Origin: Sedimenticola sp.
GTDB lineage: Bacteria > Pseudomonadota > Gammaproteobacteria > Chromatiales > Chromatiaceae
Length of the DNA: 32,356 nt
Assembly: GCA_027068915.1 (NCBI GenBank)
Contig: JAMOLT010000034.1
Span: 1 to 32,356, forward strand
Direction: 5' to 3'
This document shows positions 18,665 to 27,797 of this stretch, in pieces. Both the position numbers and the translations under genes were made by a program. The number at the start of each line of letters is the position of its first letter. The stretch's first letter is position 1. A model generated the notes under the pieces. The model did no database searches. It was not told the DNA's origin and saw only the letters and a program-made list of their open reading frames with translations.

Positions 18665-19956
18665 AAAAAATCCTGATTGTTTCCCTGTTGGCGCTTGTTT
18701 CCCGGATTGCTGTGGCAGATGATCTGATGCAGATATACACCAAGGCGGTGGAGAAAGACCCGGTGCTCAGAGAGGCTGCGGCGAATCGCGACTCCCGTCG
18801 TGAATCCCGCCCCCTGGCCCTGTCGCAGCTGCTGCCCAATGTCAGTATCAGCGGTGATGCCAACTACAACAGCAGCGACACCCAGCTTGCCGACCGGGAA
18901 AGCTACGGCAGCAGCAGCCTGGGCATCAATCTGCTCCAACCCCTGTATCGCCGTGACCGCATGATTCGCCTGGAGCAGGCGGACTGGCAGCTGGAGCTGG
19001 CCGATGCGGAATACCGTGGCAAGGAGCAGGATCTGATGCTGCGGGTGGCGACGGCCTATTTTAATATTTTGTCGGCACAGGAAGGTGTGACCTTCGTGCA
19101 GGCGGACAAAAAAGCCATCGCTCGCCAGCTGGAACAGGCCAAGCAGCGCTTTGAAGTGGGTTTGATTGCCATAACCGGGGTGCATGAAGCCCAGGCCCGG
19201 TATGACCAGGCGGTTACCGATGAAATTGTGGCGCAGAATGAACTGGACAATGCCTGGGAAGATTTGCGGCAGATTCTGGGTATGCGTCCGGAAACATTGA
19301 CCAAATTGAAAGGAAAGCTTGCGCTGGAACCCCCGGTGCCGGCCGTTATTGACGAATGGAGTGCTTTTGGCCTGGAAAACAACCCCGCAGTAAAAGCTGC
19401 TTCCGATGCGACGCAAATTGCCCAGCGGGAGATCGAGGTGAAGAACTCCGGGCACTATCCCAGCCTTGATCTGGTTGGTCGTTACGGTACTTTTCAAACC
19501 AACCAGGAAAACCGTTTCGATGTGGATAGCGGCAACATCGGTTTGCAGCTGAATGTACCCCTGTATGCCGGTGGCGGGGTAACCGCAGCCACCCGCCAGG
19601 CCAGGGCAGACCTCATTGCCGCCCAGGAGCGGCTGGATCAGGCGCGGCGGGAAACCGACCGCGCAGTGCGCAATGCCTACCGTGGCGTGCAGTCCAGCAT
19701 CAGCGCCGTAAAGGCACTGGAGGCGGCTATCGTTTCCACCGGGAGTGCGCTGGAAGCGACCACTGCCGGGTTTGAGGTGGGCACACGAACCCTGGTGGAT
19801 GTGCTGAACTCCCAGCGTGATTACTACCGTGCACAAAGAGATCATGCCCGGGCGCGTTATGTTTATCTGGTCAACATGCTGCGCCTGCGTCAGGCGGCGG
19901 GGATACTGGAGGTGCAGGACATGGAAAAAATCAATGCCCTGTTGGCAAGCAAATAA
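18661..19956 (+). CDS. TolC-family outer membrane efflux channel
   Basis: This is the outer membrane exit duct for a tripartite efflux or secretion system. The 431-residue protein has a signal peptide ([19 protein letters not shown]) and the two tandem helical-barrel repeats of the family. It starts with [20 protein letters not shown] and contains [16 protein letters not shown], the channel-wall helices, and in repeat two [21 protein letters not shown] and [25 protein letters not shown], classic TolC signatures. It ends compactly (about 431 residues) without the long C-terminal tail of E. coli TolC. It overlaps the M23 gene by 4 bp and aroC by 1 bp. The adaptor and RND pump of the same unit are its likely partners. 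Other transporters such as the divergent ABC exporter could also share it. Confidence 0.93.
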   Translation: MKKILIVSLLALVSRIAVADDLMQIYTKAVEKDPVLREAAANRDSRRESRPLALSQLLPNVSISGDANYNSSDTQLADRESYGSSSLGINLLQPLYRRDRMIRLEQADWQLELADAEYRGKEQDLMLRVATAYFNILSAQEGVTFVQADKKAIARQLEQAKQRFEVGLIAITGVHEAQARYDQAVTDEIVAQNELDNAWEDLRQILGMRPETLTKLKGKLALEPPVPAVIDEWSAFGLENNPAVKAASDATQIAQREIEVKNSGHYPSLDLVGRYGTFQTNQENRFDVDSGNIGLQLNVPLYAGGGVTAATRQARADLIAAQERLDQARRETDRAVRNAYRGVQSSISAVKALEAAIVSTGSALEATTAGFEVGTRTLVDVLNSQRDYYRAQRDHARARYVYLVNMLRLRQAAGILEVQDMEKINALLASK

Positions 19957-21053
19957 TGTCAGGAAACAGTATTGGCAAGCTCTTTACCGTTACCAGCTTT
20001 GGAGAAAGCCATGGGCTGGCCATCGGCTGTATCGTGGATGGATGCCCGCCCGGCATGGAGCTGAGCGAGGCCGATATTCAGCCTGATCTGGAGCGCCGTC
20101 GGCCAGGGAAAACACGCCACACCACCCAGCGTCGGGAAATGGATGAAGTACAGATCCTGTCTGGCGTATTCGAAGGAAAAACCACGGGCACCCCCATTGG
20201 CCTGCTGATACAAAACACAGATCAACGCTCTCAGGACTATTCAGAAATTGCCGCCAGCTTTCGCCCCGGGCATGCGGACTATACCTATCTGCAGAAATAC
20301 GGCATCCGTGATTATCGCGGCGGTGGCCGATCCTCGGCGCGGGAGACGGCAATGCGCGTGGCTGCAGGCGCCATCGCCAAAAAATACCTTCGTGAACGCT
20401 TCGGCGTTGCGGTGCGGGGCTATTTGTCTGCGCTGGGTGAAAACCGCCCTGCTGGTTTTTCCTGGGACGGCATGGAAGACAATCCCTTCTTCTGGCCGGA
20501 TGCTGGCCAGATTGCATCTCTGGAAGCCTATATGGATGCCTTGCGCAAGGAAGGCAATTCCGTGGGCGCGGAAGTGACCGTGGTGGCCCAGGGTGTTCCG
20601 CCGGGCTGGGGCGAACCAGTGTTTGATCGTCTGGATGCAGATATCGCCCATGCCCTGATGGGTATCAATGCCGCCAAGGGCGTGGAAATCGGCGCGGGTT
20701 TTGCGTCTGTTGCACAAAAAGGTACGGAACACCGGGATGAGATAACCCCCGAAGGTTTTCTCAGCAACAATGCTGGCGGGGTTCTGGGTGGCATTTCGTC
20801 AGGCCAGGATATTGTGGCCAGGGTTGCTTTCAAGCCCACCTCCAGCATCCGCCTGGGAGGGAAAACCGTCAATACCAGCGGGGAGGCCGCAGAGGTGGTT
20901 ACCAAAGGTCGCCATGACCCCTGCGTGGGCATCCGGGCTGTACCCATCGCCGAGGCCATGCTGGCAATTGTTTTGCTGGATCACGCCCTGCGGCAGCGCG
21001 CCCAGAACGGAGACGTGCAACCACCGGTGAGTGTTATTCCCTCGAGGGCGTAG
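19956..21053 (+). CDS. aroC: Chorismate synthase AroC
   Basis: This is the last enzyme of the shikimate pathway. It converts 5-enolpyruvylshikimate 3-phosphate to chorismate with reduced FMN as cofactor. The 365-residue protein carries the three family signatures: [18 protein letters not shown] near the N-terminus, [34 protein letters not shown] in the middle, and [17 protein letters not shown] near the end. Length and motifs are entirely normal. What is unusual is the position. Its ATG shares a base with the TAA of a TolC-type gene (TAATG), and its TAG abuts the ATG of an MFS transporter, so it is translated within an efflux operon. Chorismate also feeds UbiC, encoded about 9 kb upstream. 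Confidence 0.97.
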   Translation: MSGNSIGKLFTVTSFGESHGLAIGCIVDGCPPGMELSEADIQPDLERRRPGKTRHTTQRREMDEVQILSGVFEGKTTGTPIGLLIQNTDQRSQDYSEIAASFRPGHADYTYLQKYGIRDYRGGGRSSARETAMRVAAGAIAKKYLRERFGVAVRGYLSALGENRPAGFSWDGMEDNPFFWPDAGQIASLEAYMDALRKEGNSVGAEVTVVAQGVPPGWGEPVFDRLDADIAHALMGINAAKGVEIGAGFASVAQKGTEHRDEITPEGFLSNNAGGVLGGISSGQDIVARVAFKPTSSIRLGGKTVNTSGEAAEVVTKGRHDPCVGIRAVPIAEAMLAIVLLDHALRQRAQNGDVQPPVSVIPSRA

Positions 21054-22196
21054 ATGCCTTACTGGCGGCTGTCTGCCTTCTATTTCTTCTATTTTGCCGC
21101 CCTGGGCACACTGATGCCCTACTGGGGGCTGTATTTGCAGTCTCTGGGGTTCGATCCCTTTGCCATCGGTTCGCTCATGTCCATTCTCATGGCGACCAAA
21201 ATTGTTGCGCCCAACGTCTGGGGTTGGCTCGGGGATCACCTGGGACAGCGCATGGTCATTGTGCGCCTGGCTTCGCTGGCGGCCCTGTTGGCATTTCTGG
21301 CCATGCCCGGCGCCACGGGGTTTGCCGAGATAGCCCTGATCATGGCCCTGTACAGCTTCTTCTGGAATGCCTCCTTGCCCCAGTTCGAGGTTGTGACCTT
21401 CAATTATCTGGGAAAGATGGTGGAGCGCTATTCCCGCCTGCGCCTGTGGGGCTCGGTGGGCTTTATCGTTACCGTGGTGCTGGTGGGGTATCTGGTAGAC
21501 AGGCATGGCACCAGTGTGATTCCGACTGCCTTGTTGATAGTTGTTGCCGGTATCCTGTTGTCCAGTCTGCTGGTAAAGGACAAGCCGGGAATGATTTCCA
21601 CAGAGGCGCAGCCTCCAATTCTGGTGGTGCTGAAAGCACCCAGGGTCATGGCCTTTTTTGCCGCGGTATTTCTGATGCAGATGAGCCATGGCCCTTATTA
21701 CGCCTTTTACTCCATTTATCTGCAGGATTTTGGCTACAGCAAAGGCAGCATTGGTATTTTGTGGAGCATTGGCGTACTGGCGGAAGTGTTGTTGTTTGTA
21801 TTCATGCACCGGCTCATGCACCGCTATTCCGCCACATTGATTTTGCTGGCGAGCCTGGTTCTGGCTTCGTTGCGCTGGTTGCTGATTGGTTATTTCCCCG
21901 ATGTACTGGGCTTGCTTGTTTTTTCCCAGGTGCTGCATGCGGCAAGCTTCGGCAGCTTTCATGCAGCAGCAATCCATATAGTGCATGGTTATTTCCGTGG
22001 CCGTCATCAAGGGCGGGGGCAGGCTTTGTACAGTAGTCTCAGTTTTGGTGCAGGTGGCGCCGTGGGCACATTTACCAGTGGTTTATTGTGGGAACAGTGG
22101 GGGGCTGCTTTCGCTTATACTATGGCTTCTGCCATGGCCCTGCTGGGTGCGTGGGTTGTGTGGCGTTTCATACCTGCTTCCAAACTGGACAACTAA
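21054..22196 (+). CDS. Major facilitator superfamily transporter, PPP/HcaT-like
   Basis: This is an inner membrane transporter of 380 residues with about 12 hydrophobic segments. The opening MPYWRLSAFYFFYFAALGTLMPYWGLYLQSLGF and the GSLMSILMATKIVAPNVWGWLGDHLGQR loop (with the MFS motif A-like GDHLGQR) resemble the phenylpropionate permease (HcaT) group of MFS proteins. The ATG directly abuts the aroC stop. An aroC-MFS pair is also known in Pseudomonas, so this neighbourhood is probably old. A link with aromatic compound movement is tempting but not shown by the sequence. The adaptor gene of the RND system follows after 11 bp. Confidence 0.88.
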   Translation: MPYWRLSAFYFFYFAALGTLMPYWGLYLQSLGFDPFAIGSLMSILMATKIVAPNVWGWLGDHLGQRMVIVRLASLAALLAFLAMPGATGFAEIALIMALYSFFWNASLPQFEVVTFNYLGKMVERYSRLRLWGSVGFIVTVVLVGYLVDRHGTSVIPTALLIVVAGILLSSLLVKDKPGMISTEAQPPILVVLKAPRVMAFFAAVFLMQMSHGPYYAFYSIYLQDFGYSKGSIGILWSIGVLAEVLLFVFMHRLMHRYSATLILLASLVLASLRWLLIGYFPDVLGLLVFSQVLHAASFGSFHAAAIHIVHGYFRGRHQGRGQALYSSLSFGAGGAVGTFTSGLLWEQWGAAFAYTMASAMALLGAWVVWRFIPASKLDN

Positions 22197-22207
22197 AGAA
22201 CAATTCT

Positions 22208-23452
22208 GTGAATAGATTGCGTCGACTGATTTTGCCCGTTCTCATTATTGCCGTGGCGATTGCCGTGTTCATGGCGCTCAAGGCCACAAAGCCGCACAGC
22301 AAGGATGTGGAGATCCAGGAAAAGTCCTGGCCAGTGGCTGCAATACCGGTGGAAACCGGAGAGTGGCCCACGAATACCCTGCTTTATGGTGTTGTGGATG
22401 CGCTGCGCTATTCGGTGCTCACCGCCGCCCTTACTGCTGATGTAAAGCAGGTGCATGTGATCGAGGGCAGCCAGGTAAAGACGCAGGATCTGCTGGTGGA
22501 ACTGGATGACCAGGATGCCAGGCTGGATCTGATTCAAGCCCAGGCTGATGTGACCAGAGCCCAGGCGGCAATTGCGGTTCAGGAATCACGCCATCAGGCT
22601 GACCTGGAAACCCTGCCGAATGAGCGCCGCCTGCACAAGCTGGTTCAGGCGGAAGTGACGCGTTTGCTTGATCTGAAAAGAAAGCAGGTCAGCTCCCAGT
22701 CGGCGCTGGATATTGCCAGGCAGAATGCTGCCCGCCAGTCCATCAGCATTGCCCGCATCGAGGAGAGCATTCGTACCCATGAGAGCAAGATGCTGGAGCT
22801 GCAGGCCACCCTGGAGCGCGCCCGAGCCGCGCTGGAAAAATCCCGTCTGCAACTCGATCGCACCAAAGTCAGGGCGCCCTTTGACGGCAGGGTGGTAAAA
22901 GTGTTGGTGGCGCAGGGGCATCGGGTGAATGTGGGTGCGCCTTTGCTGGACGTGTTCGAAAACACCAGCCTTATGTTTCGCGCCATGTTGCCTGCCATCT
23001 ATGTGCCCCAGGTGCGCAGGGCCCGGGTGGAGGAAAAACCCCTTGTTGTGGCCGGCAAAGTAGACGGGAAAGAGGTCAAGGGCCATCTTATTTCCCTGGG
23101 AGCCGAAGTGCGCCAGGGCAGTGGTGGTGTAGAGGCATTGTTTCAGATTGATTCCGGTTGGAACTGGCTGCAAAAAGGCCGTGTCATGCAATTGCGCCTG
23201 ACCCTGCCGCAGCAGGCGGGGGTAATGCCGGTGCCTTTTGAGGCCCTGTATGGTTCTGACAAGGTATATGTTATCGATGAGCAGCAGCGCCTGCGCCCGG
23301 TTCTGGTCGAGCGGGTCGGCGAGATCTGGCTGAATGGGAAAAACCAGGTGCTGATTCGTTCTCCGCAACTGAAATCCGGGCAGCAGTTACTGGTTACCCA
23401 GTTGCCCAATGCGGTGGAAAGCCTGCTGGTAGAGGTTGTGGCAGGTGGCTGA
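22208..23452 (+). CDS. Periplasmic adaptor (membrane fusion) protein of an RND efflux system
   Basis: This protein bridges the RND pump and the TolC-type channel. The predicted start is GTG 22208, giving a basic start (VNRLRRL), one membrane anchor (ILPVLIIAVAIAVFMAL) and about 414 residues. A half-lipoyl motif (VKQVHVIEGSQVKTQDLLVELDDQDA) is followed by a long helical hairpin (about 110-215, rich in Ala/Gln/Arg/Glu). The second lipoyl half (DRTKVRAPFDGRVVKVLVAQGHRVNVGAPLLDV) and beta-barrel/membrane-proximal domains come next. No lipoprotein Cys is present at the N-terminus. The open frame extends back into the MFS gene, but that part is the shadow of the transporter. The end overlaps the pump gene by 8 bp, so adaptor and pump are made together. 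Confidence 0.9.
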   Translation: MNRLRRLILPVLIIAVAIAVFMALKATKPHSKDVEIQEKSWPVAAIPVETGEWPTNTLLYGVVDALRYSVLTAALTADVKQVHVIEGSQVKTQDLLVELDDQDARLDLIQAQADVTRAQAAIAVQESRHQADLETLPNERRLHKLVQAEVTRLLDLKRKQVSSQSALDIARQNAARQSISIARIEESIRTHESKMLELQATLERARAALEKSRLQLDRTKVRAPFDGRVVKVLVAQGHRVNVGAPLLDVFENTSLMFRAMLPAIYVPQVRRARVEEKPLVVAGKVDGKEVKGHLISLGAEVRQGSGGVEALFQIDSGWNWLQKGRVMQLRLTLPQQAGVMPVPFEALYGSDKVYVIDEQQRLRPVLVERVGEIWLNGKNQVLIRSPQLKSGQQLLVTQLPNAVESLLVEVVAGG

Positions 23453-26400
23453 GGGTTCCTGGCACAAGAATGACATCATCGGCATCTTTGCCAGGCATCC
23501 GGTAGCCGCCAATCTGCTGATGGTCATTATGCTCCTGTCCGGAGCTCTGGCGCTGTCTTCCCTGAACACCCAGTTTTTTCCCACCTTTGATATTCAGATT
23601 GTCACGGCCAGGGTGGTCTGGCCGGGGGCGACGGCAGAGGATGTGGAAAAATCCATTACCATTCCCCTGGAGCAGGAATTGCGCTCTGTGGAAGGGCTGG
23701 AAAAGATCACATCCACTTCCGCCCAGGGTGTCGGCGTGGTGATTCTGGAATTTCCGGAAGGAACAGACATGGGGGAAGCCACCGATCGGGTGGACTCACG
23801 AGTCAAGGCGGTGCGCAACCTGCCTCAGGATGCCCGCACCCCCCAGGTTAGCCATGTGATCAACTTTGAACCCATTGCCCGCCTGTTGCTGCATGGTCCT
23901 TCGGATTTGCGGGAACTGCGCACCCTGGCGTATCGCTTTGAGGAAGAGCTGTTGCAGCGGGGGGTGGCCAAGGTGGACATCAATGGCCTGCCGGAAGAAG
24001 AAATCGCAGTACAGCTTTCCCAGCGGCAACTGCAGGCCCTGGACATGTCCCTGGGGGATGTGGGGCGCCGCATCAATGAACTGTCCCGTGATCTGCCTGC
24101 CGGTCAGGTGGGAAAACGGGATGTGGCCAGGGAGATGCGGGCGCTCAGCCAGCAGCGGGACGTTGCGGGTTTTGAAGGTCTGCCGCTGGTGGCCAATCTT
24201 AAGGGTGACTATGTGCGCCTGGGCGATGTGGCCAAGGTTGAGCGCCGCCCCAAGGCGAATCAAATATCCATCAGCTATCAGGGCAAGCCGGCGGTGGAGC
24301 TGCAGGCCATGCGCGCCACCACCGGCGATACCCTGCAGTCCGCCCGCATCCTGGAGGAATGGCTGGCGGAAACCCGCGCCCGTTTGCCAAAGGGTGTTGA
24401 AATTACCGTCTATGATGAAAGTTGGCAGTTGATCCGTGACCGCATCAACCTGCTGCTGAAAAACGGCCTAGGCGGCCTGGTGCTGGTGGTGATTATCTTG
24501 TTCCTGTTTCTTAATGCCCGGGTGGCGGGCTGGGTGACCCTGGGCATCCCGGTGTCCTTCATGGCAACCCTGGCATTGATCTGGCTGGCAGGGGGCAGTA
24601 TCAACATGATTTCCCTGTTCGGCATGATTATGGCTCTGGGGATTATTGTGGACGATGCCATCGTGGTTGGGGAAGACTCCCTGGCGCACTACCAGAAAGG
24701 GGAAAGGTCGCTGGAAGCGGCAGAAGGGGGTGCACGACGCATGCTGGCACCAGTGCTGTCTTCCTCCCTGACCACGATTGCGGCCTTTATTCCCCTGATG
24801 ATGGTATCCGGGATCATCGGCAGCATCCTGTTCGATATTCCCTTCGTGGTGATTTGTGTCATCATCGCCTCCCTGATAGAGAGTTTTCTGGTATTGCCCG
24901 GACATCTGCGCCACAGCTTCCATAAAGCCCAGCATAAGGAACCCAGCCGGTTGCGGAAAAAACTGGACGCAGGATTCGAACATTTCCGTGACTACCGCTT
25001 CCGGCCCCTGGTCAAGGCATCGGTCTCCCGACCCGGCGTGACCATCGCCGCTGCCCTGGCTGCACTGATCATAACGGTAGGCCTGCTGGCCGGGGGGCGT
25101 ATCGGCTTCACCTTCTTCCCTACGGTTGAAGGCAATGTCATTCACGCCAGCGCCAGCTTTGTTTCCGGCACTCCTCCGGAAAGGGTCAATGCCTTTATCG
25201 GAAAAGTGGAAGAAGCTTTATACGAAGCGGAAGAAGCCCTGGGAGGAGGCCTGGTGCGTATTGCCAAGGTGTCTCACGGCATGGGCATATTTTCCAACGC
25301 CCAGTCCGGCAGGGCTGGTGAACAGTTCGCCACCATTACCGCAGAGCTGGTGCCGTCGGATGAGCGTACGGTGCGCAATCAGGCTTTTCTGGATGAATGG
25401 CGCAAGCATTTCAAGGATGCCCCGGGTCTGGAGAAGATGACACTGACCTCAAGAAAAGGCGGTGGCCCGCCCGGCAGGGATCTGGAAATCAAACTGACCG
25501 GGCCGGACATACGACACCTCAAGGAAGCGGCTCTTGCCATTACCACTACTTTGGAAGGGATGGATGGCGTTACCGGCATTGAAGATGACATGCCCTATGG
25601 CCGTCAGCAAATGATTTACACCCTCACCCCCATGGGACGGGCGCAAGGGTTGACAGAGGTGGAAGTGGCGCGCCAGCTTAGTGATGCTTTTTCCGGCAAT
25701 CTCAGCCAGATATTTATCGATGGGCGGGATGAGCTGGAGGTGCGGGTAATGTTACCGGACGAACAGCGTTACCACCTGTCTGCTCTGGACTACTTGAGTC
25801 TGCGTTTGCCCGGAGGCGGGCAGATGCCTATGGGCAGCGCATTGCAACTCAAAGAACGCCAGGGGTTCGAGATTCTGCGCCATTATGATGGCCAGCTTTC
25901 CGCCACGGTATTTGCCGATGTTGATACCACCAGGAACAACGCCAACGATATACGCGCCTTGCTGGAGCGGGATTTGTTCTCGGAAGTGTACCGCAAATGG
26001 GCTGTGCATATGAGCTATACGGGCAAGGCGCAAGACCAGAAGGAAACCCTGGCGGACATGAAAAAAGGTGCGCTGTTTTCCCTGGCCATGATCTATATTG
26101 TGCTGGCTTGGGTGTTTGGTTCTTACGGCTGGCCGTTGGTGGTCATGAGTATCATTCCCTTCGGCGTTGTCGGCGCTGTGATGGGGCATTGGGCCATGGA
26201 CATTGAGCTGACGATTCTTTCCATGTTCGGCATTTTCGGCCTGTCAGGTATTGTGGTGAACGATTCCATAATCCTGGTGATATTCTACAAACAGTTGCGT
26301 GAAAAACAGGGTATGGGGGTGAGTGAAGCCATCGTAGAGGCTGCCTGCCAGCGTTTGCGGGCAGTGCTGCTTACCTCTCTGACCACAATCGCCGGATTGA

Positions 26401-26591
26401 CGCCCCTGCTGTTCGAAACTTCCCTGCAGGCGCAGTTCCTGATTCCCATGGCGGTGTCGATTTCCTTCGGACTCGCGTTTTCTACTTTCCTTGTATTGCT
26501 GCTGGTGCCGGCCCTGCTGGAACTGCATGAAAAATTTGTTCACAAGCGCAGGTTGCGGCAGCAAGGAAATCTGGCGGAAGCAAACGGATAA
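23445..26591 (+). CDS. RND-family efflux pump inner membrane subunit
   Basis: This is a proton-driven pump of about 1048 residues with the RND layout: TM1, a large periplasmic domain, TM2-6, a second large periplasmic domain, and TM8-12. The start ARHPVAANLLMVIMLLSGALAL and FFPTFDIQIVTARVVWPGATAEDVEKSIT are typical. The TM4 proton-relay pair is present as GIIVDDAIVV (D403, D404). In TM10, where AcrB has Lys940, this protein reads GIVVNDSIIL, so Asn939 replaces the lysine. The start is either GTG 23445, with AGAGG nine bases upstream, or an in-frame TTG nine bases earlier. It is the last gene of the unit, followed by a convergent HDOD gene 9 bp away. Substrates are unknown. Confidence 0.93.
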   Translation: MAEGSWHKNDIIGIFARHPVAANLLMVIMLLSGALALSSLNTQFFPTFDIQIVTARVVWPGATAEDVEKSITIPLEQELRSVEGLEKITSTSAQGVGVVILEFPEGTDMGEATDRVDSRVKAVRNLPQDARTPQVSHVINFEPIARLLLHGPSDLRELRTLAYRFEEELLQRGVAKVDINGLPEEEIAVQLSQRQLQALDMSLGDVGRRINELSRDLPAGQVGKRDVAREMRALSQQRDVAGFEGLPLVANLKGDYVRLGDVAKVERRPKANQISISYQGKPAVELQAMRATTGDTLQSARILEEWLAETRARLPKGVEITVYDESWQLIRDRINLLLKNGLGGLVLVVIILFLFLNARVAGWVTLGIPVSFMATLALIWLAGGSINMISLFGMIMALGIIVDDAIVVGEDSLAHYQKGERSLEAAEGGARRMLAPVLSSSLTTIAAFIPLMMVSGIIGSILFDIPFVVICVIIASLIESFLVLPGHLRHSFHKAQHKEPSRLRKKLDAGFEHFRDYRFRPLVKASVSRPGVTIAAALAALIITVGLLAGGRIGFTFFPTVEGNVIHASASFVSGTPPERVNAFIGKVEEALYEAEEALGGGLVRIAKVSHGMGIFSNAQSGRAGEQFATITAELVPSDERTVRNQAFLDEWRKHFKDAPGLEKMTLTSRKGGGPPGRDLEIKLTGPDIRHLKEAALAITTTLEGMDGVTGIEDDMPYGRQQMIYTLTPMGRAQGLTEVEVARQLSDAFSGNLSQIFIDGRDELEVRVMLPDEQRYHLSALDYLSLRLPGGGQMPMGSALQLKERQGFEILRHYDGQLSATVFADVDTTRNNANDIRALLERDLFSEVYRKWAVHMSYTGKAQDQKETLADMKKGALFSLAMIYIVLAWVFGSYGWPLVVMSIIPFGVVGAVMGHWAMDIELTILSMFGIFGLSGIVVNDSIILVIFYKQLREKQGMGVSEAIVEAACQRLRAVLLTSLTTIAGLTPLLFETSLQAQFLIPMAVSISFGLAFSTFLVLLLVPALLELHEKFVHKRRLRQQGNLAEANG

Positions 26592-26600
26592 AATGTTTTC

Positions 26601-27464
26601 CTACTTCAGGGCGGAAACAAAGGAAATCACCTCTTCCTTGTAGTCTTCGATGACAAGGGAAATATTCTCTGAATTGATATCCAGCAGCTGGCAGGCGGGT
26701 ATCTGATCATAGTCCATGTTGGCGTCGGCATCGTTATTTGAAGCCTGGGAAAGCAGAATTGCGCAAATCAGTATTTCACGCAGCTCGACGCCTTCTTCGC
26801 TTCCCGGCTGCCCGGTCTCGTTCTGTTTTTCAATGGCCATGGAAATGTTTTCCGGGAAACCCCAGTTTTCCACCAGTGCCTGACCAATGCCCGGCCCCCA
26901 GTTGCTGATGACTTCATTGGAGACCAGATCAGGAAAATCTGTTGCCCGGGATAAAATATAGTAGGTGCCAATGTTGTGTAAAAGTCCAGCCAGCATAGCG
27001 TTGTGTTTCTCGCTGGCCAGTCCCGCCCGTATGGAAAGCAGGTAGCTGTATGCGGCAACCCTGACGGATTCCACGCGTGTTTTGTTGAGGAGATATGCCA
27101 GGCTCGACCCTTTTGGCGCCTTGAACACATCCTTGGTCGCCAGGGTGACCGTGGCGCTGTTTACCGCTGACAGCCCCAGGCGGGAGACGGCAATGCTGAG
27201 ATCGGTCACCTTTACGCCGGAACGATTGAGCAAGGCAGAGTTTGCCAGCAGCAGGATGCGTACGCACAGATCCGGTGCCGCCACGACGATGCGGCTGACG
27301 TCCTGCAGCGATACGTCCGGGTCATGAAGGGTTTTTATGATGCGCGCATAGATTTCTGGAAAAGGTGGGAGGTCGATCTCTCGCGTTGCCAGCTTTTCTG
27401 TCAGGTCTTGCAGAAAACTGAGCTCTCTTTCCTGAAGAGAATGTTCTTGGGATTGCTGTTGCAT
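26601..27464 (-). CDS. HDOD-domain signalling protein
   Basis: This is a cytoplasmic protein of 287 residues made mainly of one HDOD domain, a degenerate relative of HD phosphohydrolases often found in bacterial signalling and stress control. Visible pieces are IDLPPFPEIYARIIKTLHDPDVSLQDVSRIV, RILLLANSALLNRSG and AGLLHNIGTYYIL. In the last of these the metal-binding HD pair is replaced by H-N, so enzymatic activity is unlikely, as for the family. ATG 27464 is preferred because AGAAGGAAA precedes it at good distance; a GTG at 27491 is in frame. An N-terminal stretch rich in Gln/Glu (MQQQSQEHSLQERE) may form a short helix. It may share a transcript with suhB across a 333-bp gap, but its own promoter is not obvious. 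Confidence 0.85.
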   Translation of the reverse strand: MQQQSQEHSLQERELSFLQDLTEKLATREIDLPPFPEIYARIIKTLHDPDVSLQDVSRIVVAAPDLCVRILLLANSALLNRSGVKVTDLSIAVSRLGLSAVNSATVTLATKDVFKAPKGSSLAYLLNKTRVESVRVAAYSYLLSIRAGLASEKHNAMLAGLLHNIGTYYILSRATDFPDLVSNEVISNWGPGIGQALVENWGFPENISMAIEKQNETGQPGSEEGVELREILICAILLSQASNNDADANMDYDQIPACQLLDINSENISLVIEDYKEEVISFVSALK

Positions 27465-27797
27465 CCTTATTTTCCTTCTGATTAGCGTCACAACAGTATT
27501 CGGCCGCTGCAGGGAAAACTTTAGCCCGTATTTCTCATCGCCAGATCGGGTGGAAAGCCGAACAGGGCAGGGTTGAAGTTGTTGGCAATTGCCTAATTAT
27601 TGGTAACAGACTGAATCATTGATCTTTTTCCATAACGGGTTTCCGGCCCGGTGAGAAAGGTGGGTTAGGGTATCTTCAATAATTCTGTTCGGCTCAAGAG
27701 GCTACAATCAAGCGCGGATCTCCGGTTCGAGTGAAACCGGGCAAGCGCAAAGATGTCAATCATGAACTATTCGGGGCGCCTTTTGCTCCGGATATGC
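27465..27797. other. Non-coding gap between suhB and the HDOD gene
   Basis: No gene is supported in these 333 bp. It contains the 10-bp palindrome GGCAATTGCC (27584-27593). It also has a hairpin CCGGTT (27722-27727)/AACCGG (27735-27740) with a 7-nt loop, flanked by two copies of CAAGCGC (27709-27715, 27742-27748). A TACAAT hexamer (27703-27708) just before that hairpin could be a plus-strand -10 box, without a clear -35. No T-run terminator for suhB was seen. Confidence 0.4.

Noticed and set aside
18445-19845. A 466-codon minus-strand frame opposite the TolC-type gene
   Set aside because: The composition is unlike a real protein, there is no start signal, and the TolC motifs on the plus strand are unambiguous.
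20799-22010. A 403-codon minus-strand frame across the aroC/MFS junction
   Set aside because: It is low-complexity His/Gln/Gly-rich sequence that crosses two well-supported plus-strand genes.
27720-27745. A possible tRNA T-arm (GGTTCGAGT)
   Set aside because: The 5-bp T stem does not form around a 7-nt TTCGAGT loop, and no acceptor, D or anticodon arms are present.
27705-27790. A possible c-di-GMP (GEMM) riboswitch suggested by AACCGGGCAAGCGCAAAG
   Set aside because: The conserved GGTAGC and GGTTACC parts and the second helix are missing, and no gene follows on that strand.
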